A stretch of DNA of 64,000 bases from Paralvinella palmiformis. Taxonomy: Eukaryota; Annelida; Polychaeta; Terebellida; Alvinellidae. Position 1 is the first letter of the stretch, and each line of letters opens with the position of its first letter. Position numbers and translations under genes: made by a program. The stretch covers positions 43,501 through 107,500 of the forward strand of contig JAODUP010000351.1 in the NCBI GenBank assembly GCA_025642065.1, in the 5' to 3' direction. The notes under the pieces are model-generated. The model was given only the letters and a program-made list of their open reading frames with translations. It did not search any database and had not been told where the DNA came from. Positions 20,440-32,049 of this stretch are shown here, in pieces.

Positions 20440-21401
20440 CATTTAATATTTTGTTTACGATTACTTGAGAATATAATGGTTACGATTACATTAATTCTGA
20501 CTGTAATCGATTGCGATTACATTGTAAAGTAATTATGATTACAATCATGATTACAATGTATACAACGCAAACATGAATGCGATTCTTCATCAATATTTAC
20601 TCAGTTACATGTATAATACCGATATAAACATGCTTTATAAGAACCAGATGCACTTTCTGTCATGTTCTTGAAATGAAAATGTACAAGAGATTTGGTTGCC
20701 ACTGAGATTAGTGCAAACAATATATTTAATAACGAAATGCATCATGTGTGGCGTGACTATAGCCAGGTAAGATCTATATAATAAATAGGATAATTAGAAT
20801 ATTGTCAAATACCCAAACCTACACCCTCTGTCACTTGCCCACCTCTGTAAATGGACCACTTTTTCATCTCTAAGGTGACCCCCTCCCAACTCCGTACTTC
20901 GACCTTTGATCTCCGTTTAATGACCAAGTATGTCAGTTCGTATGTCGATCGGGGGGGGGGGCTCTGTTGTAGCCTTGTTTATGTTCACTTCTTCTTGTAT
21001 TAATTTAATCGGCTACTTGTCATCCAACTGCTGGACAATCAAGGTCATTTGGAGCTGTAGTTAAAACGACGGTGTCAGAAAGAAGCCCTGCACGATTGCT
21101 GGCTGTGTGACTAACATGGGCTTAACCTGAGTTAATCTGAAATGCCTGTTTATATGACTTATAATAGTGGCAACATCTGAAGCAGTGTTTCAACACATTG
21201 TCCTTTCATATAACAAATAAACTGACAAATCATCATTTGTATAGCTATGATAGCAGTCTATCAATGAGTAAATCAGTTCTATTGTTATCTTTTGTCCGAC
21301 ATACAAAACCATATCTCCAGCATGATATAACATGGTAAATAATCAAACACCTTGTGTAATCGTGACAGTAATCGACGATTACGATTACCCCAACCCTGGT
21401 C
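20440..21401. mobile_element. Possible hAT-type element, right end only
   Basis: The right end reads ...ACGATTACCCCAACCCTG, the inverse of CAGGGTTGGGG, typical of hAT ends. Subterminal GATTAC/GTAATC motifs are dense at both 20455-20580 and 21355-21395, as expected of transposase binding sites. I could not find a matching left CAGGG end or an 8 bp target duplication, so the left limit is a guess. Confidence 0.4.
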
Positions 21402-21514
21402 TATTTATAATCTAATCTAGCTATTTATCATCAGACATGTAAGCAGGTTAGTTTATCAGTTCTTTATCAGCTGATTAATCGCTTAACTGATTTTAAAATA
21501 CAGCACTAAATGAC

Positions 21515-21847
21515 CTGATGACCTCTTGCGGGGATCACAGGTTCGAACCCGGCAAGAGGTCGAAACCTTTCCAGAGGTTAATTTCTCGGCTCACAACATC
21601 GTGGGTGGCTGACCGCATTAAATGGCGCTGTCGTCTCCATTGAATTATTAAAAATAAAGGGGGACCTTAAAAATACCCTGAGGACGTAAAACACTCTGGC
21701 AGTATTTCGGGGTATTTCGGCTCCATCTTTCTGTACTGCTCCCCTGTGAATGGTGGGGAGGGGGAGGTGTTCTCAACCACTCCAACAAAGAGGCTGTGCC
21801 AAAATAAGCGTCAGCCCGGGGATTCTCCCTGAACAACAAAACAATGT
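21515..21847 (+). mobile_element. SINE family B, copy with 5' truncation
   Basis: Starts inside the head (GATCACAGGTTCGAACCCGG) and follows the full copy to the CAACAAAACA tail. It has lost the A box. Some blocks are shortened (CTGGCAGTATTTCGG). Confidence 0.8.
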
Positions 21848-21849
21848 CT

Positions 21850-22036
21850 GATGACCATTCCGTTGACATGTCCAAATGTTGATAAGTTTGACCCAAATCC
21901 TGCAATCCAAGAATGGTTCATGGGCAGCAAACGTAACAGGAGACCTGGATTCGTGGATAGCGACCCAAAATTAAAGAGGGCTAGACTTCAGACAGTTCAA
22001 CTACCAGTGGCTAGTGATGAATTTATGGAGATATAA
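21850..22036 (+). pseudogene. Possible hAT-type protein C-terminal remnant
   Basis: The 61-codon frame contains VDKFDPNPAIQEWFMGSKRN and RRPGFVDSDPKLKR. FDPxPAIxxWxxxxxRRP resembles the C-terminal tail of hAT-derived zinc finger 862-like/KIAA1586-like proteins in invertebrates. An acidic stretch rich in GAA/GAT codons follows to about 22230 in other frames. Assignment is tentative. Confidence 0.35.
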
Positions 22037-22375
22037 TGAAGAATGCAGAGCAGTAGGTATAATCGGATATGAGAAAGATGCGGAAGGGACTCACGATGAA
22101 GAGGAGGAAGACCAGGAAGAGGATGATATAATCCCTAAATTTTAAATTGACGATGACGATGGTGATAATGATGGATTGGACAATAAATATGAATCTGAAA
22201 ATGACAATGAAATGACGCCTGAAAATTAACAACCGATTATACCTGCATTATATTGTGATGGATTATCTGCTGACGTAAATAAAGTATTGCAATTTATGTT
22301 AATGTGTTTTTCTGTCACCTCCGAACTCATTTGTATGCTCAGAGTGCAAGAAATGATGGTATCGGGTGTCAGCTC

Positions 22376-22436
22376 GGCAGGTCTAGTGTCAAATATTTTA
22401 CTAGACCTGCAGGTCCAGTAAGGATACAAGTTAGTA
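22376..22436. repeat. Hairpin-forming dispersed repeat, copy 1
   Basis: GCAGGTCTAGT and ACTAGACCTGC form an 11 bp perfect stem with a ~12 base loop (about 22378-22411). It is followed by AGGTCCAGTAAGGATACAAG and TTAGT. A close relative lies at 41487-41553 and a partial one near 38470-38510. Confidence 0.6.
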
Positions 22437-22477
22437 TATATATATATATATATATATATATGTGCGCGCGCGTGTGC

Positions 22478-22510
<33 letters not shown>
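22436..22510. repeat. (TA)n-(GC/GT)n-(TA)n microsatellite
   Basis: TA run, then GTGCGCGCGCGTGTGCGTGTG, then a second TA run. Open frames here are repeat artefacts. Confidence 0.9.
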
Positions 22511-22559
22511 ATGAATTTATAAATTTATCTTAAATATCCACTTGTTGTTTATTCAATAT

Positions 22560-22985
22560 GCCTATATCACAGTATAGGCATACAAGGCCTCTGTGACGAT
22601 ATAGCTCAGTGTATGTGCGGGCCATGGTCTTTATGTTGTCTGGTCCGAGGTCTCCATGGACTGAGGTCTAGGTATACCAATTATCTGTTAGGTGGGAGTG
22701 TTGTATACTATACCTTTTATACTATTCGCCAGGTGGGAGTGTTGTATACTATAACCAAAGACTATTTATAACAAGACGTGTTACTTCGCGATTTAACATG
22801 GGACGCCATTTTGAATTCACGGAGCGCCAGGGCCCTAGCGACCGGAGGTAGATTGTCACGGACAGCTCCCTTCGTTAACATGGCGCTTAATGGCACTGGT
22901 TCATTCTGCCCGTTTTCGGCTACAGTAACAGAAAGAGTATGGACAAATAAAGACATCCCCGAAAGGAAATGAAAGCTTGTGTAAA
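22560..22985 (+). other. GC-richer block, possible promoter or repeat, unrecognised
   Basis: Contains a ~50 bp near-direct repeat (CAGGTGGGAGTGTTGTATAC; units near 22690 and 22730) and a locally GC-rich segment around 22800-22900. Opposing 64-codon frames cover the same bases and neither has a known motif. Confidence 0.25.
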
Positions 22986-22989
22986 TATT

Positions 22990-25940
22990 TGATATGATCT
23001 GGCTTTTTTAAATAAAGGATATTTAAAAAATAAGCATAACAATTTGAAGTAGACACGCCCCTACTTGACATGACCCATTCAGTAGGCCCAAGCAGGATCT
23101 ATCTAGATCTATATTTGTTTCAGACTAAATCTGATTACATTTTATTGAACAATATCAACCTATTAATCACAAAATGGGTATGTAAGATATAGATCTACAT
23201 AAGCTTACAATTGTATGTACTGGAGCCACTGAAGACGTTATGTTATATTTTACTTTATTATTGTTAATAATATAATTGGACTTCTAAAATTACATTACTA
23301 TAATCAGATAAGTTTTCCCTAATTACAGTAATTATAAATAGGCGAGTATTTGCATGATCACCTGCATCCATATTTATTTTTAAACGTAAGCAATTGGTAC
23401 TTATTGATATATAAGGACTTCTATTTATAATTTAAATGTTATGAAATTAATTATTAAATACCTCAACTAGTAGTAGAAATTTTCATTTTATTTTTTTCTC
23501 TTGACAGAAGTAAATGATGGGTTATTAATTGTTGTTGGGCAGATATATGATGAGGAAAGATTTAAATTACTTGAATACTAATTGTAGAGTGTATGATATA
23601 CACTACACTGAAACGGAATTCATGAACCAGACAAGAGATAAACTTATCTAGAATGCTATTCCAACTATTTTTAATGTACCAAATCCACCGCATGCATCCA
23701 CTGAAATCAAAGAGGAATGTATTAACAGATAGGAGACCTATACAGGAGACAGGGCCAGCTGTGATGATAATGAACTTATGATTTTTTTAGTTAATATATG
23801 ATAAACGGACATGATGAATATATGGTGGGAAGTATCATATATTATATATCATTATATGTGTATATCCAAACAAATAAAAATTAATAGACTATGATAAACT
23901 GACATGATGAAAATATGTTTGTATACATTTACCTCATATATGCCTAATTGTTTTCATTAAAAAAAACTTTCACACACAAAGCTGTGAAATTACCTAAACC
24001 ACGTTCAATTATTTTCTGATCAGCTGTCAAGTGATCGCAAATTGTAGGCTATGAATTAATTGACTGGGCTGTGAAATCACTTAATTCTTTATTTACAGTT
24101 TCAGAGCTTCGTTTTTTTTCGATATAATGTGTGCACAAGTGTTAATTAATAAAATAGTATGTGACCATGTAACATGTAGTACTAGTATTGGCAATTCATT
24201 TCAACCATGCGCACACATGTACACGATCACATGTGGACAACCAGAGAGCTTTTGTTTATCTGAGAAATACCTCCGGTCGCTGGAGGCGCCACGGGTTCAA
24301 AATTTATCATGGCGCGGCAAGAGAAACGCCTCTCTATATTTAAGCTCTCTGCTATAACCTTTTATACTATTAGCCAAGAATTTTTGCTGTTTATTTTGAC
24401 GATACTTATTAAGAGCTCATACAGAAATATTTGGAGAATTTCTAGTAATCGCCAAAACACAAACATATTTGCCAGAATGAACAATATTTTTTCTCGTGAG
24501 CATTTTAATAAATTCTGGACCTGGTGCAAAGGTGGAAAACGGACAACAGTAATCTACAAACTGATACATGTATGTCTCTGCATATTTTAAGGACGAGTTC
24601 ATTTTTAATGACTATTCGGGGACAGTTTGGTCGCTCAAGAAGATACATCGTTTGTTTGCAATATACAGTGAGGACCATTCGAGGAAAGAAATTGACAAAC
24701 ATTATAGTTGATGACGTTATGATGGATACAATATACATCAGAACAATTAAACTAGGCTGTATATCGAATATAGATGGCATAATGATTGATCACTTAAAAT
24801 AAATATTAGGCACTATAATACTATCACTTTGAAATGGAATTTATCCGAAACCTTTCTGAAAAAAAAGTGATTCAACTCTGTCAAGAAATTACTGCTCAGT
24901 CACAATTTTGCCCATGCTCTCTAAATTATTATAAACTATAATTTTAACACGCTCCAATCACAAGTTTCATGGCGCAAAGTTTGGGAGCTCGTTGAAGTCT
25001 CCATTAGAATACCATTGAACGGTTTAATATAAACATGATGTAGGCAAATCCTGATAAATACCAAGTGCTGATACGTTTTTTTCTGATATATCCACATTCT
25101 CCGATATAAATAAATCCGCGACAACATTCAGCAAAATAATTAATATTACTAGAGATTATAAATTTAACTTTGATGATGCCATTAACGATATGACACCTGC
25201 AAGACAACGGAATGCTAAAAGCGAAACAAGACGATTTATTTCCGTAAATCAACGACTACTACTACTAGAGAAAAGTTTCGTATCATCAAATTTTAATTTT
25301 TTCCCTTTTCTATGATATCTTTAGTCATAAAAAAAAACAGACACAAAAAAGGGAAAGAGTTCAAAAACAAGCATTAATATTTTTGTTTGATGACAACGAG
25401 TGTAAATGTAAAAAGTTATTAACATTTCCTGGTGTGAATACTCTATTTCAAGAGTGCACACGGCATCTTGCTACTGAAGTTTTTAAGTCCGTAAAATTGA
25501 TTGTAAAATAGTTTTTATGTCGGGTATGTTTTTTTCCAAAAATTGGTCAAATATACTTTAGAGACTAAATTTACCCGATTTTATAAATGTTGCTCACGAC
25601 GAAAGGCCATTCAGACATGTCCAAGTGCGAAATGATGTTTCAGCTGAAATTAAAACAGCCGTAAATACTGGTGTTTTTAAACAATTAATTATATTTATTA
25701 TTTATTTATAGAATGCGATGTGTTTCCTATGAGTTTAGAAGTTTACAGGATGTTGCCTTCGTGTATATTGCATTTATATATCACGGTAAATTGTATTTAT
25801 AAGAGTAACCATTATGTTATGTCGAGCATTGATGTCCATGTTTGGTGTTATAAGGTCATATTTATATATTCAACTTATATTTATGTTGTGTTATTTTATG
25901 TAATATAGATATAGCGTTTCTACGACCGAGTACTGAAGCA
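22990..25940. other. Long AT-rich stretch without recognised gene
   Basis: I checked the longer frames (24127-24357, 24309-24590, 24524-24802, 24505-24780 minus). They overlap, have no family motif and no convincing exon structure. Two related ~70 bp blocks with TATGATAAACGGACATGATG and TATGATAAACTGACATGATG occur near 23800 and 23890. Confidence 0.3.
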
Positions 25941-26016
25941 TTGATGTTATATCATAGCGTCACCATGAAGTATTATATGTGGAATACAAAGATATACATT
26001 TGGAAGTTCATGTTCT

Positions 26017-26019
26017 TGA

Positions 26020-26053
<34 letters not shown>

Positions 26054-26056
26054 GCC

Positions 26057-26121
<65 letters not shown>
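26017..26121 (+). repeat. (TATC)n-(TA)n-(TG)n compound microsatellite
   Basis: About nine TATC units, then TA units, then about 21 TG units ending at the start of the 567 bp direct repeat. Confidence 0.92.
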
Positions 26122-26126
<5 letters not shown>

Positions 26127-26688
26127 AGGGTACATATAAAGAGGCAACAGGCACAGAGCATCAACATATCTAAACATCCTTCGAAACCTACCTCCATAAA
26201 TCTAAATACAACTATACATACATTAATCTAAAAATAAAATCTTCCATACCTCCACATATTGATAGATGTATGCGTATACCTAAGCATGTGTCTGGTCTAC
26301 TCATCAGCCTGTGGGAACCAGCTAATTCGCTTTTCGTACGCGACAAATATGTCACGCCGACAGGAAAGCGGCTACATGCAGGCTACGTACAAAAAGCGGA
26401 AGCACGTAAACACATACAATTTGATACCACAGCTCGCAACAAACAACACGTGCGTGTGGTTCAATGGTGACTTGCTACATACATATCATAAACTATTTTG
26501 ATACCACAGTTTACATTCAACAGTAATTTTCTGTGGTCCAAAAGAAACCTGTATATAAAACATTTCGACACCTCAAATGCTGACTCAACTTTATTCTGGG
26601 TTCGAATAACTAAATAAATCCTACCTATATGAACCATATATATCGGTACACGTCCGATTAGTCTGGCGTCGAAGTTCTTCTCTAACCT
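26122..26688 (+). repeat. 567 bp direct repeat, left copy
   Basis: From GTTTTAGGGTACATATAAAG to GAAGTTCTTCTCTAACCT it matches 27422-27993 at about 95%. It starts with the 75 bp core seen alone at 14602 and 15448. It contains the same reading frame as the right copy (MRIPKHVSGLLISLWEPANS...), but a 2 bp difference in the CGTGCGTGTGG region shifts it after ~60 codons. Confidence 0.8.
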
Positions 26689-27421
26689 GAGTGAAAGTCA
26701 GGCCTTTTGTATACCCTCATCGAGTTAACAAACTTTAAAGTTTGTTCATAACAAAGAGAATGTACACTAACTCAGTATGGACTCACTGAAGTGATTTAAC
26801 TAAAATAAAAACAAAGTAGCAATACCGCACAATGGATTATTACTGGACTAGAACGAAATATCGTCTCAAACCTGAGTAAATACTATGATTTACTCGAACC
26901 TAACAGCTAACCCTCATACGTTTCCGTTCATCACTAAGGGAACGTTCATTCACGCCTAATTTAGCGTCCCTAAGTATATGTAGTTAGGTGTGGTGGGATC
27001 TAAATTAAAGCGCCTATCCACTTGATCTATTTGACCCATGGTCGAGAACAGCGGATTTCAAGCAGATCTCCGATACTGCGAATGACACGTCGGGATTATA
27101 ATAGCTATACATTTAACAAATTTCCTATATCAGTGTAACCTAATTACTCTAATATGGAAAACTCTGTCCGCAGCTTAATACCCATGGAGATGCCTGCCGG
27201 AGTAACAAACGACTCCAGGAGTATAAATCCATCAAGCAGCATTGTATGAATTAATAGGTCGTTTCGCCAGACCACATAAGAGGACAACAATATAGATTCT
27301 ACATTATACATAACAAAGCTAATAGACTCAAACATGTTGTAATAACGACATAACTTTCTTACATTGGTGTAATAAGGAATCTGGATGGAAATAGATAAGA
27401 TGTCTGGCACGGGCAATGTGC
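26689..27421. other. Interval between the two direct repeats
   Basis: 733 bp with no recognised protein. It has short internal echoes (AACCTGAGTGAAAG and AACCTGAGTAAATAC). If the flanking repeats are LTRs this would be an internal region, but no primer site, polypurine tract or TG...CA ends were found. Confidence 0.35.
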
Positions 27422-27993
27422 GTTTTAGGGTACATATAAAGAGGCAACAGGCACAGAGCATCTATATATCTAAACATCCTTGGAGACTTACCTCCATAAA
27501 TCTAAATACATATACAACTATACATACATTAATCTAAATATAAAATGTTCCATACCTCCACATATTGACAGATGTATGCGTATACCTAAGCATGTGTCTG
27601 GTCTACTCATCAGCCTGTGGGAACCAGCTAATTCGCATTTCGTACGCGACAAATATGTCACGCCGACAGGAAAGCGGCTACATGCAGGCTACGTACAAAA
27701 AGCGGAAGCACGTAAACACATACCATTTGATAACACAGCTCGGAGCAAACAACACGTGTGCGTGTGGTTCAATGGTGACTTGCTACATACATATCATAAA
27801 TTATTTTTACACCAGTTTACATTCAACAGTAATTTTCTGTGGTCCAAAAGAAACCTGTATATAAAACATTTCGACACCTCAGATGCTGACCTCAGCTTTA
27901 TTCTGGGTTCGAATAACTGAATAAATCCTACTTATATGAACCATGTATCAATACACGTCCGACTGGTCTGGCGTCGAAGTTCTTCTCTAACCT
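27422..27993 (+). repeat. 572 bp direct repeat, right copy
   Basis: Right partner of 26122-26688. It runs straight into the LINE that begins at about 27994, so either it was the host site of a 5'-truncated LINE or it has been captured as the LINE's 5' region. Confidence 0.8.
27480..27920 (+). CDS. Hypothetical ORF in the right direct repeat
   Basis: A 146-codon open frame whose last ~115 residues (from MRIPKHVSGLLISLWEPANS) are shared with the left repeat. It is basic and rich in His, Lys and Arg, with segments GKRLHAGYVQKAEARKH and VCVWFNGDLLHTYHKLF. I do not recognise a family. Two other frames are also open over part of the region, which weakens the case. It could be part of an unrecognised transposon protein. 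Confidence 0.3.
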   Translation: METYLHKSKYIYNYTYINLNIKCSIPPHIDRCMRIPKHVSGLLISLWEPANSHFVRDKYVTPTGKRLHAGYVQKAEARKHIPFDNTARSKQHVCVWFNGDLLHTYHKLFLHQFTFNSNFLWSKRNLYIKHFDTSDADLSFILGSNN

Positions 27994-28039
27994 ATGTTAA
28001 TCTCGAACAACGTTTGGTCACGCTGGAAAAGGTGTCAAG

Positions 28040-28651
28040 GAAAAGGCTAAGATGGTGAAGAATCTGACTGAAAATTGTAACCAGCTTAAAGCTGAAATAC
28101 GGGAGCTACGTTACCAAGGAGATACACGAGCTAACAACGATCGTTCAAACATGGCAAACTTGACACAAAGGCTCAACATACTGCAACTCACACGATAACG
28201 AGCACCAGCAGTATTACAAACTGATAATAATATTCATGACGGAACAAAGCAGCCAACACCATCTAAGAATCAGACTTCTGTTGTGAATAAGAAACGAGAA
28301 GATATTTCAAATCCCAGAGTAGAACTGCCGACTCCATCTACATCTACGACATCATCACAATCATCAGTGAAACCTAAGCCTCGTACCCTGAAAGGATACA
28401 TACCCCGGGAGAAGCGACCAAATCTAGGAGCGGTATACCTAGGAGGGATACTTGCTGAAGAAAGTGATGAGGTAATCGTAGTTAGTCTAGAAAGTTACCT
28501 ATACTTCAGGGCCAGAAAAATTATAAACCATACGAGAAACACGGTGGCGGCAAAAATAGTGCTCCGAGTAGATGATATTGATGCCATAAAAGAGAAAGAT
28601 TTCTGGCCTGAAGGTTTTCATGTCAGAAGGTGGATAGATAAAGACCAATAG
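28040..28651 (+). pseudogene. LINE ORF1 (coiled coil and RNA-binding part)
   Basis: Reads KGVKEKAKMVKNLTENCNQL and KAEIRELRYQGDTRANN, a coiled-coil stretch, then one TAA. After a Ser/Thr/Pro-rich linker come VYLGGILAEESDEVIVVSLE, NTVAAKIVLRVDDIDAI and WPEGFHVRRWID. The VYLGGI...AKIVLRV...WPEGxxVRRW pattern is the C-terminal domain of many invertebrate LINE ORF1 proteins, which bind the element RNA. It stops 2 bases before the ATG of ORF2. The open part from 28283 is 122 codons. Confidence 0.7.
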
Positions 28652-28653
28652 CC

Positions 28654-29529
28654 ATGGCTACTTTTGATAATACGATTAGGATTACGTCATATAATCCGTT
28701 ACGTTCATTGAGACTTCGAAAGGGTGGATTGGTTATTCTGTGGAATAATAAGATAAATTACTCCATTACAAATCTTAGTCTTCCAGTGCATTCTGACGGA
28801 ATCATGGCGATCATGATTGATTCCAGTAACTCTGATCATATATTTGTCATTAACGTATACCTGACGAGCACAAGTTATACGACAGACCAATATCGTGGGT
28901 GTATTACTGATTGGGAAATAACATTGGAATGGCTATCAAACGAGGGAACTGTAATATCATGTGGAGACTTCAATGACCAATTAGATCTACAATGGGGGCA
29001 TAGAGCCCGTTCACAAGGAAATGACAGGGGACGCTTGCTTGGAGAATTCTTGATTGAACACAATTTATTTTCAACAATAACCAGTGACATGTGTGGAGGC
29101 CCTTCACATACATGTATATCAGGTGTTGCTAAACTCGACGCATCCATCCTAGATCATTTTATAATTCCAACAGACACTCCTCATCGATGTTTGTCTTGCT
29201 ATGTTCATGAGGACCATGCGTTAAATACGTCTGACCATTTACCTATCACTCTCGTGTTCAAGTGCAGATATACACGTAATAAAGTACGTAATCATAATGT
29301 GCGATATAACTGGAATAAGAGTGATCCAACACTATACAGAGAGAACCCGCGGTTCCTGCTATCACATATAGAAGGATACACCATAAACTCAAAATCTGAC
29401 CTTGATCAATACATCACAGATATTCATCTTGCTATAAATACAAAGTCAGTATTCCATCATGCAGATTCAAAGCACATGTTCGTCGCTTTTGGGATGATGA
29501 ACTTAAAGATCTCCACAAAGAGCAAATAA
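28654..29529 (+). pseudogene. LINE ORF2 endonuclease part
   Basis: A 291-codon frame with IRITSYN at the start, GGLVILWNN, VINVYLTS, VISCGDFNDQLDLQWGHRAR, DRGRLLGEFLIEHNL and TSDHLPITLVF. These are the AP-endonuclease blocks that nick target DNA (GDFN and SDHxPI hold catalytic residues). The early QExxL metal-binding block is missing: the frame jumps from LRSLRL to RKGGLVI, an internal deletion. The frame ends where it should enter the linker to the polymerase. Confidence 0.75.
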
Positions 29530-29624
29530 GCTTACGTCACGTTTGGATTGGACATGGCAAACCACGGGATAACAATCACGAATCGTATTCTGATTATAAA
29601 ACTGCAAAAAGAAAGTTTGCCCGC

Positions 29625-30386
29625 ATGTTTGAGGATAAACAACAAAACTTTTATCAAAAGGAATATGAAAAAGTGGAAAATGACATTAACATGGATATAA
29701 AAACATTATGGAAACGTGTAAGACCGAAAAGACAACCAACATCTGGTACTGCTATCACTGTTGATGGAATAACTTATAAGTCACAAGACGAACTGTGTGA
29801 GATGTGGAGAAGTCACTACCAGGCACTCTTAAATGAACAGGCAAGTGAATCGGCTCGTTATGACTCTAATCATGCTGATATATTATGTAAGCAGTTGAGC
29901 GTTATCAAGCAATTATCCAGTAGCTCAGACGACCCAACCAACATCCTGGTGGAACCGTTCTCAATTAATGAGATTCCTAATACCTGTAAAGGCCTCCCTA
30001 ATAACAAAGCCCCAGGATACGACCAAATAAGTTATGAAGGTGTTAAATATAGAGGATATAAGCTGTATGAGCATTTGACAGATTTATACAATAATATTAT
30101 TAAATTTACACATGTTCCGCAGGTCCTAAAACATAGTGTGATCATTCCATTATATAAGGGAAAACACAAACCCAGGAACTTAGTCGGCTCTTATCGTGGA
30201 GTGTCACTGACACCGACTCTGAATAACATTTTGGAGAAACTAGTGCTTAATCGTTTAAAGCAGTGGCTTGCACACAAGGACCCCCCCCCCCCCTCCACCG
30301 CAACAGGCAGGTCGAGAGAAGACGAACTGTGTAAGTCTTACATACATTGTCTTGGAGGCAATTCGCGATGCACTGTTTCATGGTAG
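29625..30386 (+). pseudogene. LINE ORF2 reverse transcriptase, N-terminal half
   Basis: A 253-codon frame with the linker KTLWKRVRPKRQPTSGTAIT and the palm entry LPNNKAPGYDQISYEGVKY. It continues with HSVIIPLYKGKHKPRN, SYRGVSLTPTLNNILEKLVL and NRLKQWL. It then runs into a 13-base C run that shifts the frame; the next frame carries AIRDALFHGSKVYGCFLDIK and SAYDVINWQL (motif A). The polymerase continues in pieces to WRLEYSPSKTKCIVF near 30830. Confidence 0.8.
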
Positions 30387-31520
30387 CAAAGTCTATGGCT
30401 GTTTTCTGGACATAAAAAGTGCATATGACGTCATAAATTGGCAATTGTGAAATTGTAGAATCTTGGAATAAAACACAAACTATGGAACATATTTGAGCAT
30501 TGGTTAACGGGGAGTACAGCGCATATCTCTACTAATGGTGAAGCTTCCAGTGTATTCCAAATATCACAAAGTATTAAACAAGGTGGTCTATTATCAACAT
30601 TCTACTTCTTAGTTTTCTATCATGATATTAATTCATTTGTCAGGAGAAGATCAACACAACCATTGCTGTTTCATAACAGAGATATCAGCAGCTCAACTAT
30701 GGCGGATGATACACTCATGCTCTCGATGACCCCGCGCAGACTGCAAACTATGATCGACATTGCCTATGTGTATGGCAGGCTATGGCGCCTGGAATACTCA
30801 CCAAGTAAGACCAAGTGTATAGTGTTTTGTGATAGAAAGCGAAAACATATTGTGGAGATGGGTTCATCTCAGACCAGGACAACTACCATGGCCAACAAAG
30901 GTTACGCTAACCTCGTCATACTGGAGGCTTCCGGATTTCATCCAGAGGGATTGTGGCCATTGACTTGTAGCCACCTGTGGAAGAGATTATTAATACCCTC
31001 CTCTATGGTTGAGAAGTCTGGGGTGATCTCCCCAAAAGAAAAATAAATGTGTTCGAAATAGTTCAGAAACGTATTGGAAAGCATTTCCAAGGTCTACATA
31101 GAATGACACACGATTAAATAGTGGAAGGTCTCTTACGATGGACAACAATAGCAGGGGTTATTGACAAGTGCAAATTGAAATTTATTTACAAAATGTGTAG
31201 TCTACCACCGGATAATTTAATCAAATATACTTTCCTATGGAAAGATGTATGTTATTATATTTGCTCCACAAACAGTTAACATGTAACGTTATACATACAG
31301 TTTATGGTCGGTGATAATCCAGCATGATATGACAGGACATATGCCGTCTTATCTCACAGGAGGCAATTCAGAAAACAAGAAATAGTGGACCAAGCCACCC
31401 TAACAAACACACGAACAGAGAAAATGGAAAGCAGGACTTGTAGACAAAGGAGCCCATAGGTTTCTGCGTGTTCATGAATCGCTACGACCTAGTGCGTTAT
31501 ACTCAGTCATAAAATGTAAA

Positions 31521-31772
31521 ATGGAATGTAGAAAATCTGTGTGGCTTCTGGCCTACCCAGAGAAGTTAGACAATGCTGATATATGTACAGTATGTGGTCA
31601 GGAGTACACCGATACCGTAGAACACAATGTACTGAGGTGCGAAGAAATAGTTGATTCACGCTCTAAAGCCCGGAACAATATTCTTGACACATTAGATTGT
31701 GAACAAGAAGTTCAGTTCTACAGACTAAGTTTTTCTAGATACTATCTTATCAAAAAAGAATTCTTTATTTAA
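31521..31772 (+). pseudogene. LINE ORF2 C-terminal Cys/His region
   Basis: ADICTVCGQEYTDTVEHNVL and RCEEIVDSR give C-x2-C...H-x4-C, the C-terminal knuckle common in CR1/I-like LINEs. The frame ends with KKEFFI and TAA about 200 bases before the CATC tail. Confidence 0.65.
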
Positions 31773-31965
31773 TGATGTCGATAATTACATTGAATTTTGT
31801 TGTATAGCTGGAAATGAACTGATATCTCTAATGGAGGTCATGGGCTAGACAAGCGCTTCCCACAGCGATAAACATTTTATCATATAGATGTGTAAATGCC
31901 TGTATATATAGTTACTGTTAATCATAACATTTGTTATGTACTCCCGGAAGGGGAAATAAAGAGCA

Positions 31966-31986
31966 TCCATCCATCCATCCATCCAT
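31966..31986 (+). repeat. (CATC)n tail of the LINE
   Basis: Five CATC units directly after AATAAAGAG. Simple-repeat tails mark the 3' ends of many non-poly(A) LINEs. Confidence 0.85.
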
Positions 31987-32049
31987 CCCCAGGCAACTGG
32001 GGTGAGCTGGATAGTCGATTGGGTAGTGGATTGGGGCAGTGAAGGCATA

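Larger units (their letters stand above)
27994..31986 (+). mobile_element. Two-ORF LINE with (CATC)n tail
   Basis: The most complete LINE in the window. ORF1 (coiled coil plus nucleic-acid-binding region) ends at 28651. ORF2 starts at 28654 with an AP-endonuclease, followed by reverse transcriptase and a Cys/His C-terminus ending at 31772. The 3' UTR ends GGGGAAATAAAGAG followed by five CATC units. Damage: a TAA in ORF1 near 28195, an endonuclease deletion after LRSLRL, a shift near 29520, a 13-base C run near 30283 with shift, and several stops between 30450 and 31500. ADDT replaces the usual YADD context. Arrangement and motifs suggest a CR1/I-like invertebrate LINE; I do not fix the clade. 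Confidence 0.85.

Noticed and set aside
24127..24802. Cluster of overlapping open frames on both strands
   Set aside because: No family motif, no exon signals, and opposite-strand frames of equal length; treated as chance.
26122..27993. The direct repeats as a confirmed LTR retrotransposon
   Set aside because: No TG...CA ends, primer-binding site, polypurine tract, target duplication or gag/pol motif was found between them.
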